Shown here: positions 29,143-37,078 of the stretch, in pieces | Position numbering within the stretch: the first letter of the stretch is position 1 | Layout: each line of letters starts with the position of its first letter | Origin: JAWLFI01 sp964626595 | Lineage (GTDB): Bacteria > Bacteroidota > Bacteroidia > Chitinophagales > Saprospiraceae | Direction: 5' to 3' | Length of the DNA stretch: 64,000 nucleotides | NCBI GenBank assembly: GCA_964626595.1 | Contig: CAZVFU010000005.1 | Location: forward strand, 1 to 64,000 | Position numbers and translations under genes: made by a program | Notes under the pieces: model-generated | Seen by the model: the letters and a program-made list of their open reading frames with translations, nothing else | Databases searched by the model: none | Told to the model about the DNA's origin: nothing

Positions 29143-29565
29143 ATGGAAATGTCAAGAGCTGAAGGCATAAGTAAAGTTAAGAAAGGTCTTTTATTACTTG
29201 GTGCGGTTACAGTCGCAGAAGTCCTTATTTCTCTTTTGGGAAAAGGATATCTTATTCCGGGTTTGGAAGAGTATAGTATTCTATTTGCTTTTACAGGGCT
29301 GGCGATGATTTTGCTTTCTTTGTACAAGGCCTACTTTATCGTATATGAGTTTATGCACCTTCGCTATGAAGTGAAGGGAATGGCTCTTACTATCCTTCTT
29401 CCTACTATGCTACTCATTTGGGGGCTTATTGCTTTTCTTTGGGAAGGGAATACCTGGGGAGATCGCAGAGAAGAAGTGAAGTATGAAATTTCTGAAGAAG
29501 TAGATCAACAGCTTAAGGAATCTGAAGGTGAGCCTGTAAAAGAACTGAATACAGATGAACATTAA
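29143..29565 (+). CDS. Cytochrome c oxidase subunit IV family protein
   Basis: The 140-residue membrane protein has three helices and fits the prokaryotic subunit IV family: VKKGLLLLGAVTVAEVLISL, then LSLYKAYFIVYEFMHLRYEVK and ILLPTMLLIWGLIAFLWEG. The ATG at 29143 is chosen because the frame's upstream extension overlaps subunit III and lacks similarity. The C-terminus is a charged tail of about 35 residues. It is probably a small structural subunit. Confidence 0.88.
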   Translation: MEMSRAEGISKVKKGLLLLGAVTVAEVLISLLGKGYLIPGLEEYSILFAFTGLAMILLSLYKAYFIVYEFMHLRYEVKGMALTILLPTMLLIWGLIAFLWEGNTWGDRREEVKYEISEEVDQQLKESEGEPVKELNTDEH

Positions 29566-29588
29566 GACATGTTTCTTATTTCTTCATT

Positions 29589-30170
29589 ATGTCAGATAAA
29601 AGAAGCACTCTTCAGCGCAGTTTGCGCACTTTAGGTTTATTATCTCTTTTAGTAATTTTCCCCTTGACCAGTTGGTATTTTCTTCAAACTGGCCTGAACT
29701 TTACTAAAGATAAATATGATAAAATGGAAGAGTTGGCTCATGTCGATTCTTTTGTGATGTACCCTTTATTTGGAGACTCCATTACCAATCAAACCATAAT
29801 TGGGCGCATGTCCATTATAGCCAATCCAGGCAGTTCTTCCCGCTTTCTCGACTCTCTTTCATTGATACACGAAGACTTGGTTGAAGAGGAATGGGTTTGG
29901 CTCTTTATTTTGAATGGAAAAGATGTAGTTGAGGATAAGTCAGTGTTTTCTTTATATCCTTTTTTAGTGGATTCTTCGGCTGTAAAACTTGTTAATGGGT
30001 TTCAATATAAAGAAGGGACTGGAATGTTTAGTGAGGATATTGAGTTCAAACCTTATGAATTGGGTTTGATTGACACTAAAGGGGTGTTGCGATATAAATA
30101 TGATATCAGAAAACAGGATCAGCTGGATCTTTTCATTAGTCACCTTGTTCTTTTAGTTCCTAAAGAGTAG
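29589..30170 (+). CDS. SCO-like protein lacking the copper-binding cysteines
   Basis: The 193-residue protein occupies the slot where oxidase operons usually have a SCO1/SenC copper chaperone. A membrane anchor (LGLLSLLVIFPLTSWYFLQ) is followed by a thioredoxin-like pattern: FGDSITNQTIIGRMSIIAN resembles the start of SCO domains, and GLIDTKGVLRYKYDI with LFISHLVLLVPKE resembles their end. There is not a single cysteine in the protein, so the CxxxC copper site is gone. It may keep a structural or assembly role. The relationship to SCO is an inference from pattern and position. Confidence 0.7.
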   Translation: MSDKRSTLQRSLRTLGLLSLLVIFPLTSWYFLQTGLNFTKDKYDKMEELAHVDSFVMYPLFGDSITNQTIIGRMSIIANPGSSSRFLDSLSLIHEDLVEEEWVWLFILNGKDVVEDKSVFSLYPFLVDSSAVKLVNGFQYKEGTGMFSEDIEFKPYELGLIDTKGVLRYKYDIRKQDQLDLFISHLVLLVPKE

Positions 30171-30175
30171 ATTTT

Positions 30176-30712
30176 ATGGATTCGCCTAAGCCCAATATTC
30201 AGTTAGCACGGAAATTAGAGCTTTATGCTACTATTTTTTCGATTGCTGTTCTTTTATTAGTTATTGCTATGAGGTATGTATCCCTGGATATATCTCTCGA
30301 TGTTATGATATTACCTCCGTTCCATGCCATTATTAATACCCTGACAGCACTTTGTTTGATATTAGCCTTATTTTTTGTTAAGCGAGGGAATATTAAAAAG
30401 CATATGCAATCTAATATTTTAGCTTTAGTCTTCAGCGCTATTTTTTTAGTTTCCTATGTAGTTTATCACGTATCCACAGAGCCAACTACTTACGGAGGTG
30501 AAGGGTATATTCGGATATTGTATTATGTTCTTTTAGCAACGCATGTTTTCTTAGCCGCGGCTAGTCTCCCTTTCATACTATTTACCTTTATCCGAGCTTA
30601 CACCGGACAGGTAGACCGCCATAAAAAAATGGCTAGATGGGTTTTTCCCGTTTGGTTGTATGTAGCTATTACCGGTCCGATTTGCTACCTTATGCTAGCT
30701 CCTTATTATTGA
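30176..30712 (+). CDS. DUF420 family membrane protein
   Basis: The 178-residue protein has five membrane helices and fits DUF420, a family related to the CtaM oxidase assembly factor. The conserved His residues are visible in PPFHAIINTLTALCL, KKHMQSNILAL, VVYHVSTEP and LLATHVFLAAASLPF. It starts five bases after the SCO-like gene and is likely needed for oxidase maturation. Confidence 0.88.
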   Translation: MDSPKPNIQLARKLELYATIFSIAVLLLVIAMRYVSLDISLDVMILPPFHAIINTLTALCLILALFFVKRGNIKKHMQSNILALVFSAIFLVSYVVYHVSTEPTTYGGEGYIRILYYVLLATHVFLAAASLPFILFTFIRAYTGQVDRHKKMARWVFPVWLYVAITGPICYLMLAPYY

Positions 30713-30743
30713 ACTCTACCTTAGTTGAAATCGTTATACTACC

Positions 30744-31001
30744 ATGAAAAAGATGAGTAAATTTCTGTTGGGATTATTTTTGGTGATCAGTCTATCACTT
30801 GTAAATACAACTCAGGTAGAGAGTCAGTGTCCTATGTGTAGAATGAGTGCCGAGAGCAATTTGAAGGAAGGAGGATCTGCCGGCAAAGGCCTCAATAAAG
30901 GCATTTTTGTTTTACTTGCCACGCCCTATGTTATTGTGGGTGCCATTGGGTTTGTTTGGTACCGAAATCGCAGGCGTAAAGTCACAGAGTCAGTGGACTG
31001 A
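30744..31001 (+). CDS. Small CPMC membrane protein at the end of the oxidase operon
   Basis: The 85-residue protein has a signal peptide, a short segment with CPMCRMSAESN, then a helix FVLLATPYVIVGAIGFVWY and a basic tail (RNRRRK). The cysteine pair and following Met would face the periplasm and could handle copper or thiols. I do not know a named family. It is the last gene of the respiratory operon, 31 bases after DUF420, and its placement suggests a part in oxidase assembly. Confidence 0.75.
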   Translation: MKKMSKFLLGLFLVISLSLVNTTQVESQCPMCRMSAESNLKEGGSAGKGLNKGIFVLLATPYVIVGAIGFVWYRNRRRKVTESVD

Positions 31002-31042
31002 TTTTGTGTTCATTACTGCGATTACTTACCTACCTATTTCTA

Positions 31043-31579
31043 TTATTGGAGAGTATAGCGTACTGCAAAACCTCCAAGGTTTAGTTTTAAACCTCTTCCC
31101 GTATCAAAGAATGCCCTATTGCTTCCAATTTCAAATGTTGGCATGATGTCAAAGCTTATATTTAAGGGGATGTCATCAAATTTATAATCTAAACCTATAA
31201 CACCCGTGACGCCAAAAAAGACAATATTATCAAAATTGCGGAAGTTGTCAAATCCTACCAATCCTCCAACTCCCCAATACCATCTCAAGTTGTCTAACTC
31301 CTCAATGGCATCTAAATCATAATGTACTTGATAGCTGGCAGCTATTCTGGTTGTGCTCCAACCTGATAAACCTCTTCCACGATAACTCACTATTCCTTCG
31401 AGGGCATGATTGTTGCTTATAAAGTGTTTTCCAGTCGCATTTAACCCCCAACCTAACCTCAATCCGATAGCTGAGGTATAAGCTCTACTATCCGATTTTT
31501 GACTATATAATTGGGAAGTAGAGAGTACGGAAAGCAATAGAGATACTGCTAAAATTGGGATTAACTTTTTCATATCCAT
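31043..31579 (-). CDS. Outer-membrane beta-barrel-like protein
   Basis: The 178-residue protein has a signal peptide (PILAVSLLLSVLSTSQLYSQ) followed by alternating beta-strand pattern with Gly-aromatic turns and a terminal VRYTLQ strand, as in small porin-like barrels. It resembles the 56426-56980 product in layout: both begin the mature part with a SAIGLRLG/STGIRLG strand and contain an ALEGIVSY/SVEGVLQY strand. The two are probably paralogues. Function unknown. It is convergent with the respiratory operon. Confidence 0.75.
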   Translation of the reverse strand: MDMKKLIPILAVSLLLSVLSTSQLYSQKSDSRAYTSAIGLRLGWGLNATGKHFISNNHALEGIVSYRGRGLSGWSTTRIAASYQVHYDLDAIEELDNLRWYWGVGGLVGFDNFRNFDNIVFFGVTGVIGLDYKFDDIPLNISFDIMPTFEIGSNRAFFDTGRGLKLNLGGFAVRYTLQ

Positions 31580-31777
31580 CTAAATTTTGATTAGCTATAA
31601 ATATATGTATAAAAATTTAGGAAAGGTCTTGTTTTTGCTTTAATTTTCAGAGTTTAGTTTGAATTTGCTATTTTTACAATAGTGAATTTTTTGGGATGCA
31701 TTGATTAAAAGTATGCCTAAATCAATTCTTTTTGGTCCCTATAGTTTTGATAAATTAGACTTCATGTCCTCTAATCC

Positions 31778-32098
31778 ATGGAAAATAAAGTTAGACTTAA
31801 AATCGCTGGCCTTTTACTGTTTTACATTTTTTCCATTGTATTACTTTTTTTGCCACCTGATTACTTTGATTCCGGGCAGTCAATTTGTGTATCTGTTTTG
31901 CTCTTTGACATTCAATGCTATGCTTGTGGATTAACTCGAGCCATTCAACATCTCATTCATTTTGAGTTTCAAGAGGCTTTTGCTCTGAATCGTCTCGTAG
32001 TCATTGTGTTTCCTCTCATCGTTTATTTAGTTCTATTTGAAACCTTCAAAGTTTATAAAGAGTATAAGGGGATTTCGGGGGCTAAGCAAAGAAAATAG
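31778..32098 (+). CDS. DUF2752 family membrane protein
   Basis: The 106-residue protein has two membrane helices and the DUF2752 signature CYACGLTRAIQHLIHF with FQEAFALNRLVV. The start is the ATG at 31778. Function of the family is unknown. It stands alone between two minus-strand genes. Confidence 0.82.
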   Translation: MENKVRLKIAGLLLFYIFSIVLLFLPPDYFDSGQSICVSVLLFDIQCYACGLTRAIQHLIHFEFQEAFALNRLVVIVFPLIVYLVLFETFKVYKEYKGISGAKQRK

Positions 32099-32341
32099 AA
32101 GAGGAGATCCCTTCTTCCACAGAATATGGCTTTCTTTTTCCTTAGTTCCAGAAATATATAAAAAATCACCAGGGCCGCCTATTCTCTTATTTTTTTTCCA
32201 AGTGAGTGTATGATCTTATTTCTATTGATGTGAAGCACGATTAAACTGCATCAATTATTTCTTTCCTGCAAGTAGGGAGCCATTGACTGGTATGTTATAT
32301 TTCCCGGCTATATTTTGAATTCGGAAAATTCTCAAATACAA

Positions 32342-32374
32342 AAAAAGGCCACTGGAATTCAGTGGCCTTTTTTT
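32342..32374. terminator. Bidirectional rho-independent terminator
   Basis: GGCCACTG (32347-32354) pairs with CAGTGGCC (32360-32367) around a five-base loop, with a run of A on the left and of T on the right. It can end the minus-strand TM2 gene at 32394 and plus-strand transcripts from the DUF2752 gene. Confidence 0.88.
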
Positions 32375-32393
32375 AAAAGCTATGTGACAGATA

Positions 32394-32840
32394 TTAGAAC
32401 TTGCCAGTCAAAATGTTTATCAAGTCGACTAAGGCCCAAATACCACACCCACCAAGTGTAAGAATAAAAAGTATATTCCAACCTGCGGGTTTTCCTCTAT
32501 ACCATCTATGGGCGGCAAATCCACCTAAGAAAAACCACAAAGCTAAAGTAATCCACATTTCATTGTCATCAGCAGCGCTATCTGTGATTCCGATAACCTG
32601 AGCAACTTTGTGAACGGCCTTGACTGACTTTTTCTTAACCCATGAGAAGAGTTTTCCAAACCCTTTCTTTTCGTTTTTAGCATAATGAGCCTGGTTTAAT
32701 TCCAAAGCAGCCGGGGCATAAGTTTGCTCCATGACGGGCTCTATACCGTTTTCAGTAATTGTGTTGTTGTTTTCTGCAAATCCCAGGGAAGCAAGAAAAA
32801 ACAGTAAAGCAGTGACAAAGAATAGTTTCTGTTGGTTCAT
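32394..32840 (-). CDS. TM2 domain-containing exported protein
   Basis: The 148-residue protein has a signal peptide ending LASLGFAE, a Lys-rich middle section (KNEKKGFGKLFSWVKKK) and a C-terminal TM2 domain of two helices with the turn LGGFAAHRWYRGKPAGW. The TM2 motif is GxxxxHRWY here. Family members are small membrane proteins of unsettled function. A strong terminator lies just downstream. Confidence 0.82.
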   Translation of the reverse strand: MNQQKLFFVTALLFFLASLGFAENNNTITENGIEPVMEQTYAPAALELNQAHYAKNEKKGFGKLFSWVKKKSVKAVHKVAQVIGITDSAADDNEMWITLALWFFLGGFAAHRWYRGKPAGWNILFILTLGGCGIWALVDLINILTGKF

Positions 32841-33025
32841 AATTTGAAATTTTAGTTTACCGAATGTAATAAAAGATTTATCAAATTAAAAAGAAACCTT
32901 CTATTTTGTGAATTAAATTTTTCTAGTTAGGCATAGTTGTCATTTTCAGGAGGTAATTATCACGATTTCCTATATCTAATCTCACTATGCCCCTCCAATC
33001 TTTACATGATATCAGGAACTGTTTA

Positions 33026-33544
33026 TTATAATGACAATAGATAAAAACCACCTACGCGAATTTGCATGTAATTTAGACTTCCCTCTGTTAGGATCAGATT
33101 AAATGGAATATTTGCTGTGAGACCAATTTCGTCTGTCAACATATAGGAGCCGTATACTCTTGGCGAAAATCCCAATTCAGAGTTTCCGCTGCCGCTGTAT
33201 AAGCCTAAACCGAGACCTGCTCCAATTTGAAGTGCTTCCTTTTCATAAAACTTATAACGGCCTACAGCGATAACCTCGGTGAGCGTAAAATCCGCGTCAA
33301 ATGAACCGAAGATTGTGTTGACGGAAGAATTGAATGTTGTACCACCAATTTCTAAACCTGCAGATAATTCTTCCGAGATTCCGTAATATCCATTAATATT
33401 CCAGGCAAATCCACCTCCGTAGGCATCGCCGATGTCTCCTACAGGAATACCTGCACCTAAATTTAAACCAACCTCAATTTCTTGAGCTATAGAAGTGGCT
33501 GATAAGCAAAACAAGGCCGCGAATGTAAGTAATAGATTTTTCAT
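33026..33544 (-). CDS. Outer-membrane beta-barrel protein
   Basis: The 172-residue protein has a clean signal peptide (LLLTFAALFCLSATSIAQ) and a mature region of Gly- and aromatic-rich beta strands (EVGLNLGAGIPVGDIGDAYG, IGAGLGLGLYSG) closing with MQIRVGGFYLLSL. It is a small barrel of the OmpX/OmpW-like kind. Function and ligand unknown. The gene appears to be transcribed alone. Confidence 0.8.
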   Translation of the reverse strand: MKNLLLTFAALFCLSATSIAQEIEVGLNLGAGIPVGDIGDAYGGGFAWNINGYYGISEELSAGLEIGGTTFNSSVNTIFGSFDADFTLTEVIAVGRYKFYEKEALQIGAGLGLGLYSGSGNSELGFSPRVYGSYMLTDEIGLTANIPFNLILTEGSLNYMQIRVGGFYLLSL

Positions 33545-33854
33545 AATTCTAAAGTTTTTTGGTTTAGACTAAGATAAGGATTTTTTGCCTTTTTATAGTG
33601 TTTCAACAGTAATAGTTGGTTTCGTCAATTCGTGATTATCACTTTAAAATTATTAAACACAAGTGGTTCGGCCCCCTATCATCCACCTTGCGTTATTTTG
33701 AAATATCGCTCAAGTTCGAGGGTTGGCCTTATAATAGGAAGTTGATTTATAATTTATTATAATTTCAAATCCTATCTATCTTGTAAAGTTTATGAATAAT
33801 GCGGGTCAATTACTCTTTCTGATGTTGATGGGGATCACCAAATCAGTACTTTCT
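33545..33854. other. Intergenic region without a recognised gene
   Basis: This AT-rich gap of 310 bases lies upstream of the barrel gene and downstream of the M32 peptidase gene. TATCTTAG, a partial -7 box, lies near 33570 on the minus strand. A 35-codon frame beginning at 33792 overlaps the peptidase stop region and is not convincing. No hairpin terminator was seen. Confidence 0.4.
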
Positions 33855-35342
33855 TTATTTATACAGCACATCCATTTTTTGACGATAAATATCAGTTAGT
33901 TTGCTTGACACGGGTTGATGCCCAAGTATGTTTTCCATCAGTTCCAGACTTTCATACTTCCGACCATGGCGGAATATTTTTGTGTTCAACCACTCTAATA
34001 CCCTTGAAAAATCCATCGCAGCAATATCTTCCTCAATACGCGTAAGATCTTTCTTCATCTTGGCGAATAATTCAGCTGCGTATATACTCCCCAGAGTGTA
34101 GGTAGGGAAATAGCCCAGTCCGCCATGTGCCCAGTGGACATCTTGCAAAATACCTTGATTCGGAGAGCTTACTTTAAGCCCCATTTTATCTAAATACTGT
34201 TGATTCCAATACGCTTCTAAGTCATCTACCTGAAGTTGGTTCTCCAATAGTTTCTTCTCAATGTCGTATCGAATAATAATGTGACGATGGTAGTGAAGCT
34301 CATCGGCTTCGGTGCGGATTAAGTTAGGCGAAAGAAAGTGCATAGCTTTTAAGAAGGAGCGAACATCTTCCTTTGGTGCATAACTTCCATAGGCTTGTTT
34401 AAGTTTTGGGTAAAGATGATTCCAAAATGGAATCGACTTTCCAATTTGGACCTCCCAAAATCGCGCCTGAGATTCATGGATAGATAAGCTAGCAGCTTGG
34501 CCGAGGGGTAGTCCCTCGTATTCACTTTTGGGCAATCCCTGTTCGTACAATGCATGACCTCCTTCGTGAATACTTCCCCAAATGATGGGGCTTATATGTT
34601 TTTCGCTGCTATGGGTCGTTAATCGAATGTCATGTGGCGACAGCGAAATGGTAAAAGGGTGCTGTGAAATATCTTGTCGGCCGCGATTGAAGTCAAATTT
34701 CATCTTTCGAAGGATATCCAGGCTGAATTCCCATTGTGTATTTTGGGGTACTTCTGCTTTTAAGATATGACGGTAATCTTCCTGCCGTTCTTCACATTCT
34801 GATATCAATACTTGTAATTCCTTGTCTAATGTCTGAAAGAGGGGGTCGAGCGTTTTTACTCGAAGTCCTTTATCGTACAAATTGAGCATAGCATCATAGG
34901 GGTGGTCCTGATACCCTCTGAGTTCTGCTTCCTCTCTTTTCATATCCAATAAGGGTTCAAAGGCGTTCAAAAAGATATTGGCATCTTGGTTTGCTCTTGC
35001 ATTAACCCAAGCGGAGTAGGATGCTGAGATCAGCTCTGAACGTTTTTCAACAAATGATGCTGATAATTGACTGGCAATTTGGTAGTCGTATAAACTTCTT
35101 TCGACATTAATTTGCTGTTCGTTCGTTAAATCTTTTCCTAATAACTTTTCCAAAAGGAGGCCTGTGGACTTGGATGTGAATTTCTGATGGGACAGACTGC
35201 TCAAGTAGGCGATTTGTTTACTTCGAAATGCGGATGCCTCAGTGGGCATCATTACCTCCTGATCCCACTGTAAATTTGCGATAGTGGAGTCCAGAAAATA
35301 TATTTCCTTCATGAGCTTGTGATAATCATCGTATAGGTTCAT
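33855..35342 (-). CDS. Metallocarboxypeptidase, M32 family
   Basis: The 495-residue enzyme is a Taq-type carboxypeptidase that removes C-terminal residues from peptides in the cytoplasm. The zinc motif HEGGH starts at His259 (GSIHEGGHALYEQGLP), and the third ligand region is HESQARFWE about 30 residues later. The family's DDLEAYWNQQY and late GDVHWAHGGLGYFPTY (here ILQDVHWAHGGLGYFP) are present. Length is normal. It is followed on its 5' side by GC-rich copy D. Confidence 0.94.
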   Translation of the reverse strand: MNLYDDYHKLMKEIYFLDSTIANLQWDQEVMMPTEASAFRSKQIAYLSSLSHQKFTSKSTGLLLEKLLGKDLTNEQQINVERSLYDYQIASQLSASFVEKRSELISASYSAWVNARANQDANIFLNAFEPLLDMKREEAELRGYQDHPYDAMLNLYDKGLRVKTLDPLFQTLDKELQVLISECEERQEDYRHILKAEVPQNTQWEFSLDILRKMKFDFNRGRQDISQHPFTISLSPHDIRLTTHSSEKHISPIIWGSIHEGGHALYEQGLPKSEYEGLPLGQAASLSIHESQARFWEVQIGKSIPFWNHLYPKLKQAYGSYAPKEDVRSFLKAMHFLSPNLIRTEADELHYHRHIIIRYDIEKKLLENQLQVDDLEAYWNQQYLDKMGLKVSSPNQGILQDVHWAHGGLGYFPTYTLGSIYAAELFAKMKKDLTRIEEDIAAMDFSRVLEWLNTKIFRHGRKYESLELMENILGHQPVSSKLTDIYRQKMDVLYK

Positions 35343-35369
35343 ATGTTGCTTTTCTAATGTATAAATATA

Positions 35370-35595
35370 TGCTCGGCGGGTGGCCGGGGTAGGGGTAGTA
35401 GCGGCCCGCCGACTTCTGAGGCGGCGGGGTCTCGGCCATTGAAATTTTAGCTTTGAATGAAAAGATTTTGGGTTTGAAGCAGATCTTTTTAGTTATCAAA
35501 TCCAGGCCGAGACGAAACAAGGTGCACCCGCGAATGGCCCGACCGCGAGCTGCGGGGCTGGCCTGAGAAGTTGCTAAAGCTCGCGGGACCCCTAT
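35370..35595 (-). repeat. GC-rich structured intergenic element, copy D (AT-rich insert)
   Basis: Read on the minus strand this island has a GC-rich 5' stem with GCCCCGCAGCTCGCGG, then GGTCGGGCCATTCGCGGG (plus-strand 35527-35544), a 9-bp outer stem GTCTCGGCC/GGCCGAGAC (35505-35513 with 35429-35437) enclosing an AT-rich loop of about 67 bases, and CCGCTACTACCCCTAC (35389-35404). The order of blocks matches copies A and B, but the internal section is AT-rich and the end block is diverged. A 64-codon open frame through it looks spurious. Confidence 0.6.
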
Positions 35596-35630
35596 AAAAA
35601 AAAAGCCCTGCTAAAAAACAGGGCTTAAAA
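35592..35630 (-). terminator. Rho-independent terminator of trxA
   Basis: AAGCCCTG (35603-35610) pairs with CAGGGCTT (35619-35626) across an A-rich loop. On the minus strand a run of nine T residues follows, placing it just downstream of trxA. Confidence 0.88.
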
Positions 35631-35647
35631 TAATTCGGTGTTCAAAA

Positions 35648-35965
35648 TTAAATCTGGGCGTCAATTTTTGCCTTTAATCCCTCTTTCGAGGTAAGACCTA
35701 CTTGTTTATCAACGATCTCTCCATTTTTGAGGAAAAGGATTGTCGGAATGGATCGAATGCCATATTTCATGGAAACATCGGAGTTTTTATCCACATTGAC
35801 TTTCCCAATTTTTGCTTTCCCTTCGTATTCTTCAGCTAATTCTTCTACGATGGGACCAATCATTTTGCAAGGTCCACACCATTCTGCCCAAAAGTCGATG
35901 ACGACGAGTCCGTCATTGTCTAAAACTTCTTGCTTGAAATTGCTGTCGGTGAATTCTTGTGCCAT
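35648..35965 (-). CDS. trxA: Thioredoxin
   Basis: The 105-residue cytoplasmic thioredoxin has the active site WAEWCGPCKMIGP near residues 28-40 and the cis-Pro loop SIPTILFLKNG. It reduces protein disulfides, working with thioredoxin reductase (not in the window). The ATG at 35965 gives the usual family length; the open frame extends 24 codons further without similarity. The gene is divergent from the DUF3810 gene, with start codons 54 bases apart. Confidence 0.96.
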   Translation of the reverse strand: MAQEFTDSNFKQEVLDNDGLVVIDFWAEWCGPCKMIGPIVEELAEEYEGKAKIGKVNVDKNSDVSMKYGIRSIPTILFLKNGEIVDKQVGLTSKEGLKAKIDAQI

Positions 35966-36019
35966 ATTGTATATAAATTTTCGTTTTGTGTGTACTTTGC
36001 TATTATAAACGCAAAGCCT

Positions 36020-37078
36020 GTGAATAAGTTGCCACAAATTTACGGAATTCTACTCGCACTCCTTACAGTCGGGTTGCATTTTTTGTCAGGACGGCTTTTC
36101 CCCGGAATGACTGAACTCCTGTATTTGCACTTTATCTATGTAGTTGTGAAATGGGTATTATGGCCCTTGACTGTTTGGCCTGTTTCGGCTTTCAGTATTT
36201 TTGCCGGCTTTGTATTTATAATTTTTGGTTTTTGGGTATACCGGGCGTTTCAGATGAAATTTTCGATCTGGAAGTTCTCTTTGGGAGTGCTAAATGTTGC
36301 TGGGTTGCTTATTGGCCTATTTTATTTGAATTGGGGCTTTAATTATTCTTTACCTAAGATGGTCGAGCGGCTGGGATGGGATGTGCCAGAGTATGAGGCC
36401 AGCCGGATATCGTCTTTATATGCGTCCGTCACTCATGAGATGCTTTCAGCTCGCAAAGATTGGGTTGAGGAAGGGACTGGATCTCCTAATTTAGATGAAG
36501 ATTTCATTCGGTCAGAGGTGGGCCGTATTCAAAAAGCATGGTTGATAGAGAAGGATCTGTATGTTTCTGTCCCGGCACAGATTCGTCCTTTGCCAAAAGG
36601 ACTGCTGCTTCGGATTAGTACGGCTGGGTTTTACTTTCCTTTTGGTGGCGAGGGGTACTGGGATGCGGGTTTGCATGATTTAGTGGTTCCTTTCGTTATG
36701 GCCCACGAGCTGGCCCATAATTATGGCATCACAGATGAAGGTGAAGCTAATTTTATCGCCTTTCATACTTGTATTCAATCTGAACATGCTTTTATTCGGT
36801 ATTGTGGATACCTCAATTTTTGGCGGTATGTGGCAAGACAATTTAGATATATGGATCCGGAAGGGTTTGAGAAAGAATGGGCCTGTTTGTCTGATACAAT
36901 TAAAAACGATCTCATTCAGATACATGAACAGCATGATTTATACCCAGACATCCTTCCTCAAGTCAGAGATGTTATTTACGATACCTTCCTGCGCGCTCAG
37001 GGCGTTCAATCGGGACTTGAATCATATGCCGAGGTGGTCAAGTTGGAGTTAGCCTATCGAGCTTTGGAAAATCATTAA
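36020..37078 (+). CDS. DUF3810 family membrane metallopeptidase-like protein
   Basis: The 352-residue protein has three N-terminal membrane helices (about 5-25, 35-60 and 68-90) and a large outer domain with VMAHELAHNYGITDEGEANF, an HExxH zinc motif with a following Glu. It matches the DUF3810 family of Bacteroidota. Peptidase activity is inferred from the motif only. The GTG at 36020 is chosen because it gives a normal N-terminus beside the first helix. Its TAA shares bases with the stop of the convergent gene at 37075. Confidence 0.83.
   Translation: MNKLPQIYGILLALLTVGLHFLSGRLFPGMTELLYLHFIYVVVKWVLWPLTVWPVSAFSIFAGFVFIIFGFWVYRAFQMKFSIWKFSLGVLNVAGLLIGLFYLNWGFNYSLPKMVERLGWDVPEYEASRISSLYASVTHEMLSARKDWVEEGTGSPNLDEDFIRSEVGRIQKAWLIEKDLYVSVPAQIRPLPKGLLLRISTAGFYFPFGGEGYWDAGLHDLVVPFVMAHELAHNYGITDEGEANFIAFHTCIQSEHAFIRYCGYLNFWRYVARQFRYMDPEGFEKEWACLSDTIKNDLIQIHEQHDLYPDILPQVRDVIYDTFLRAQGVQSGLESYAEVVKLELAYRALENH

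Noticed and set aside
33792..33899. 35-codon plus-strand frame
   Set aside because: It overlaps the 3' end of the M32 peptidase gene on the other strand and its composition is not distinctive.
35326..35520. 64-codon minus-strand open frame with Pro/Tyr-rich stretch
   Set aside because: It runs from the M32 gene start through copy D and follows the nucleotide element.
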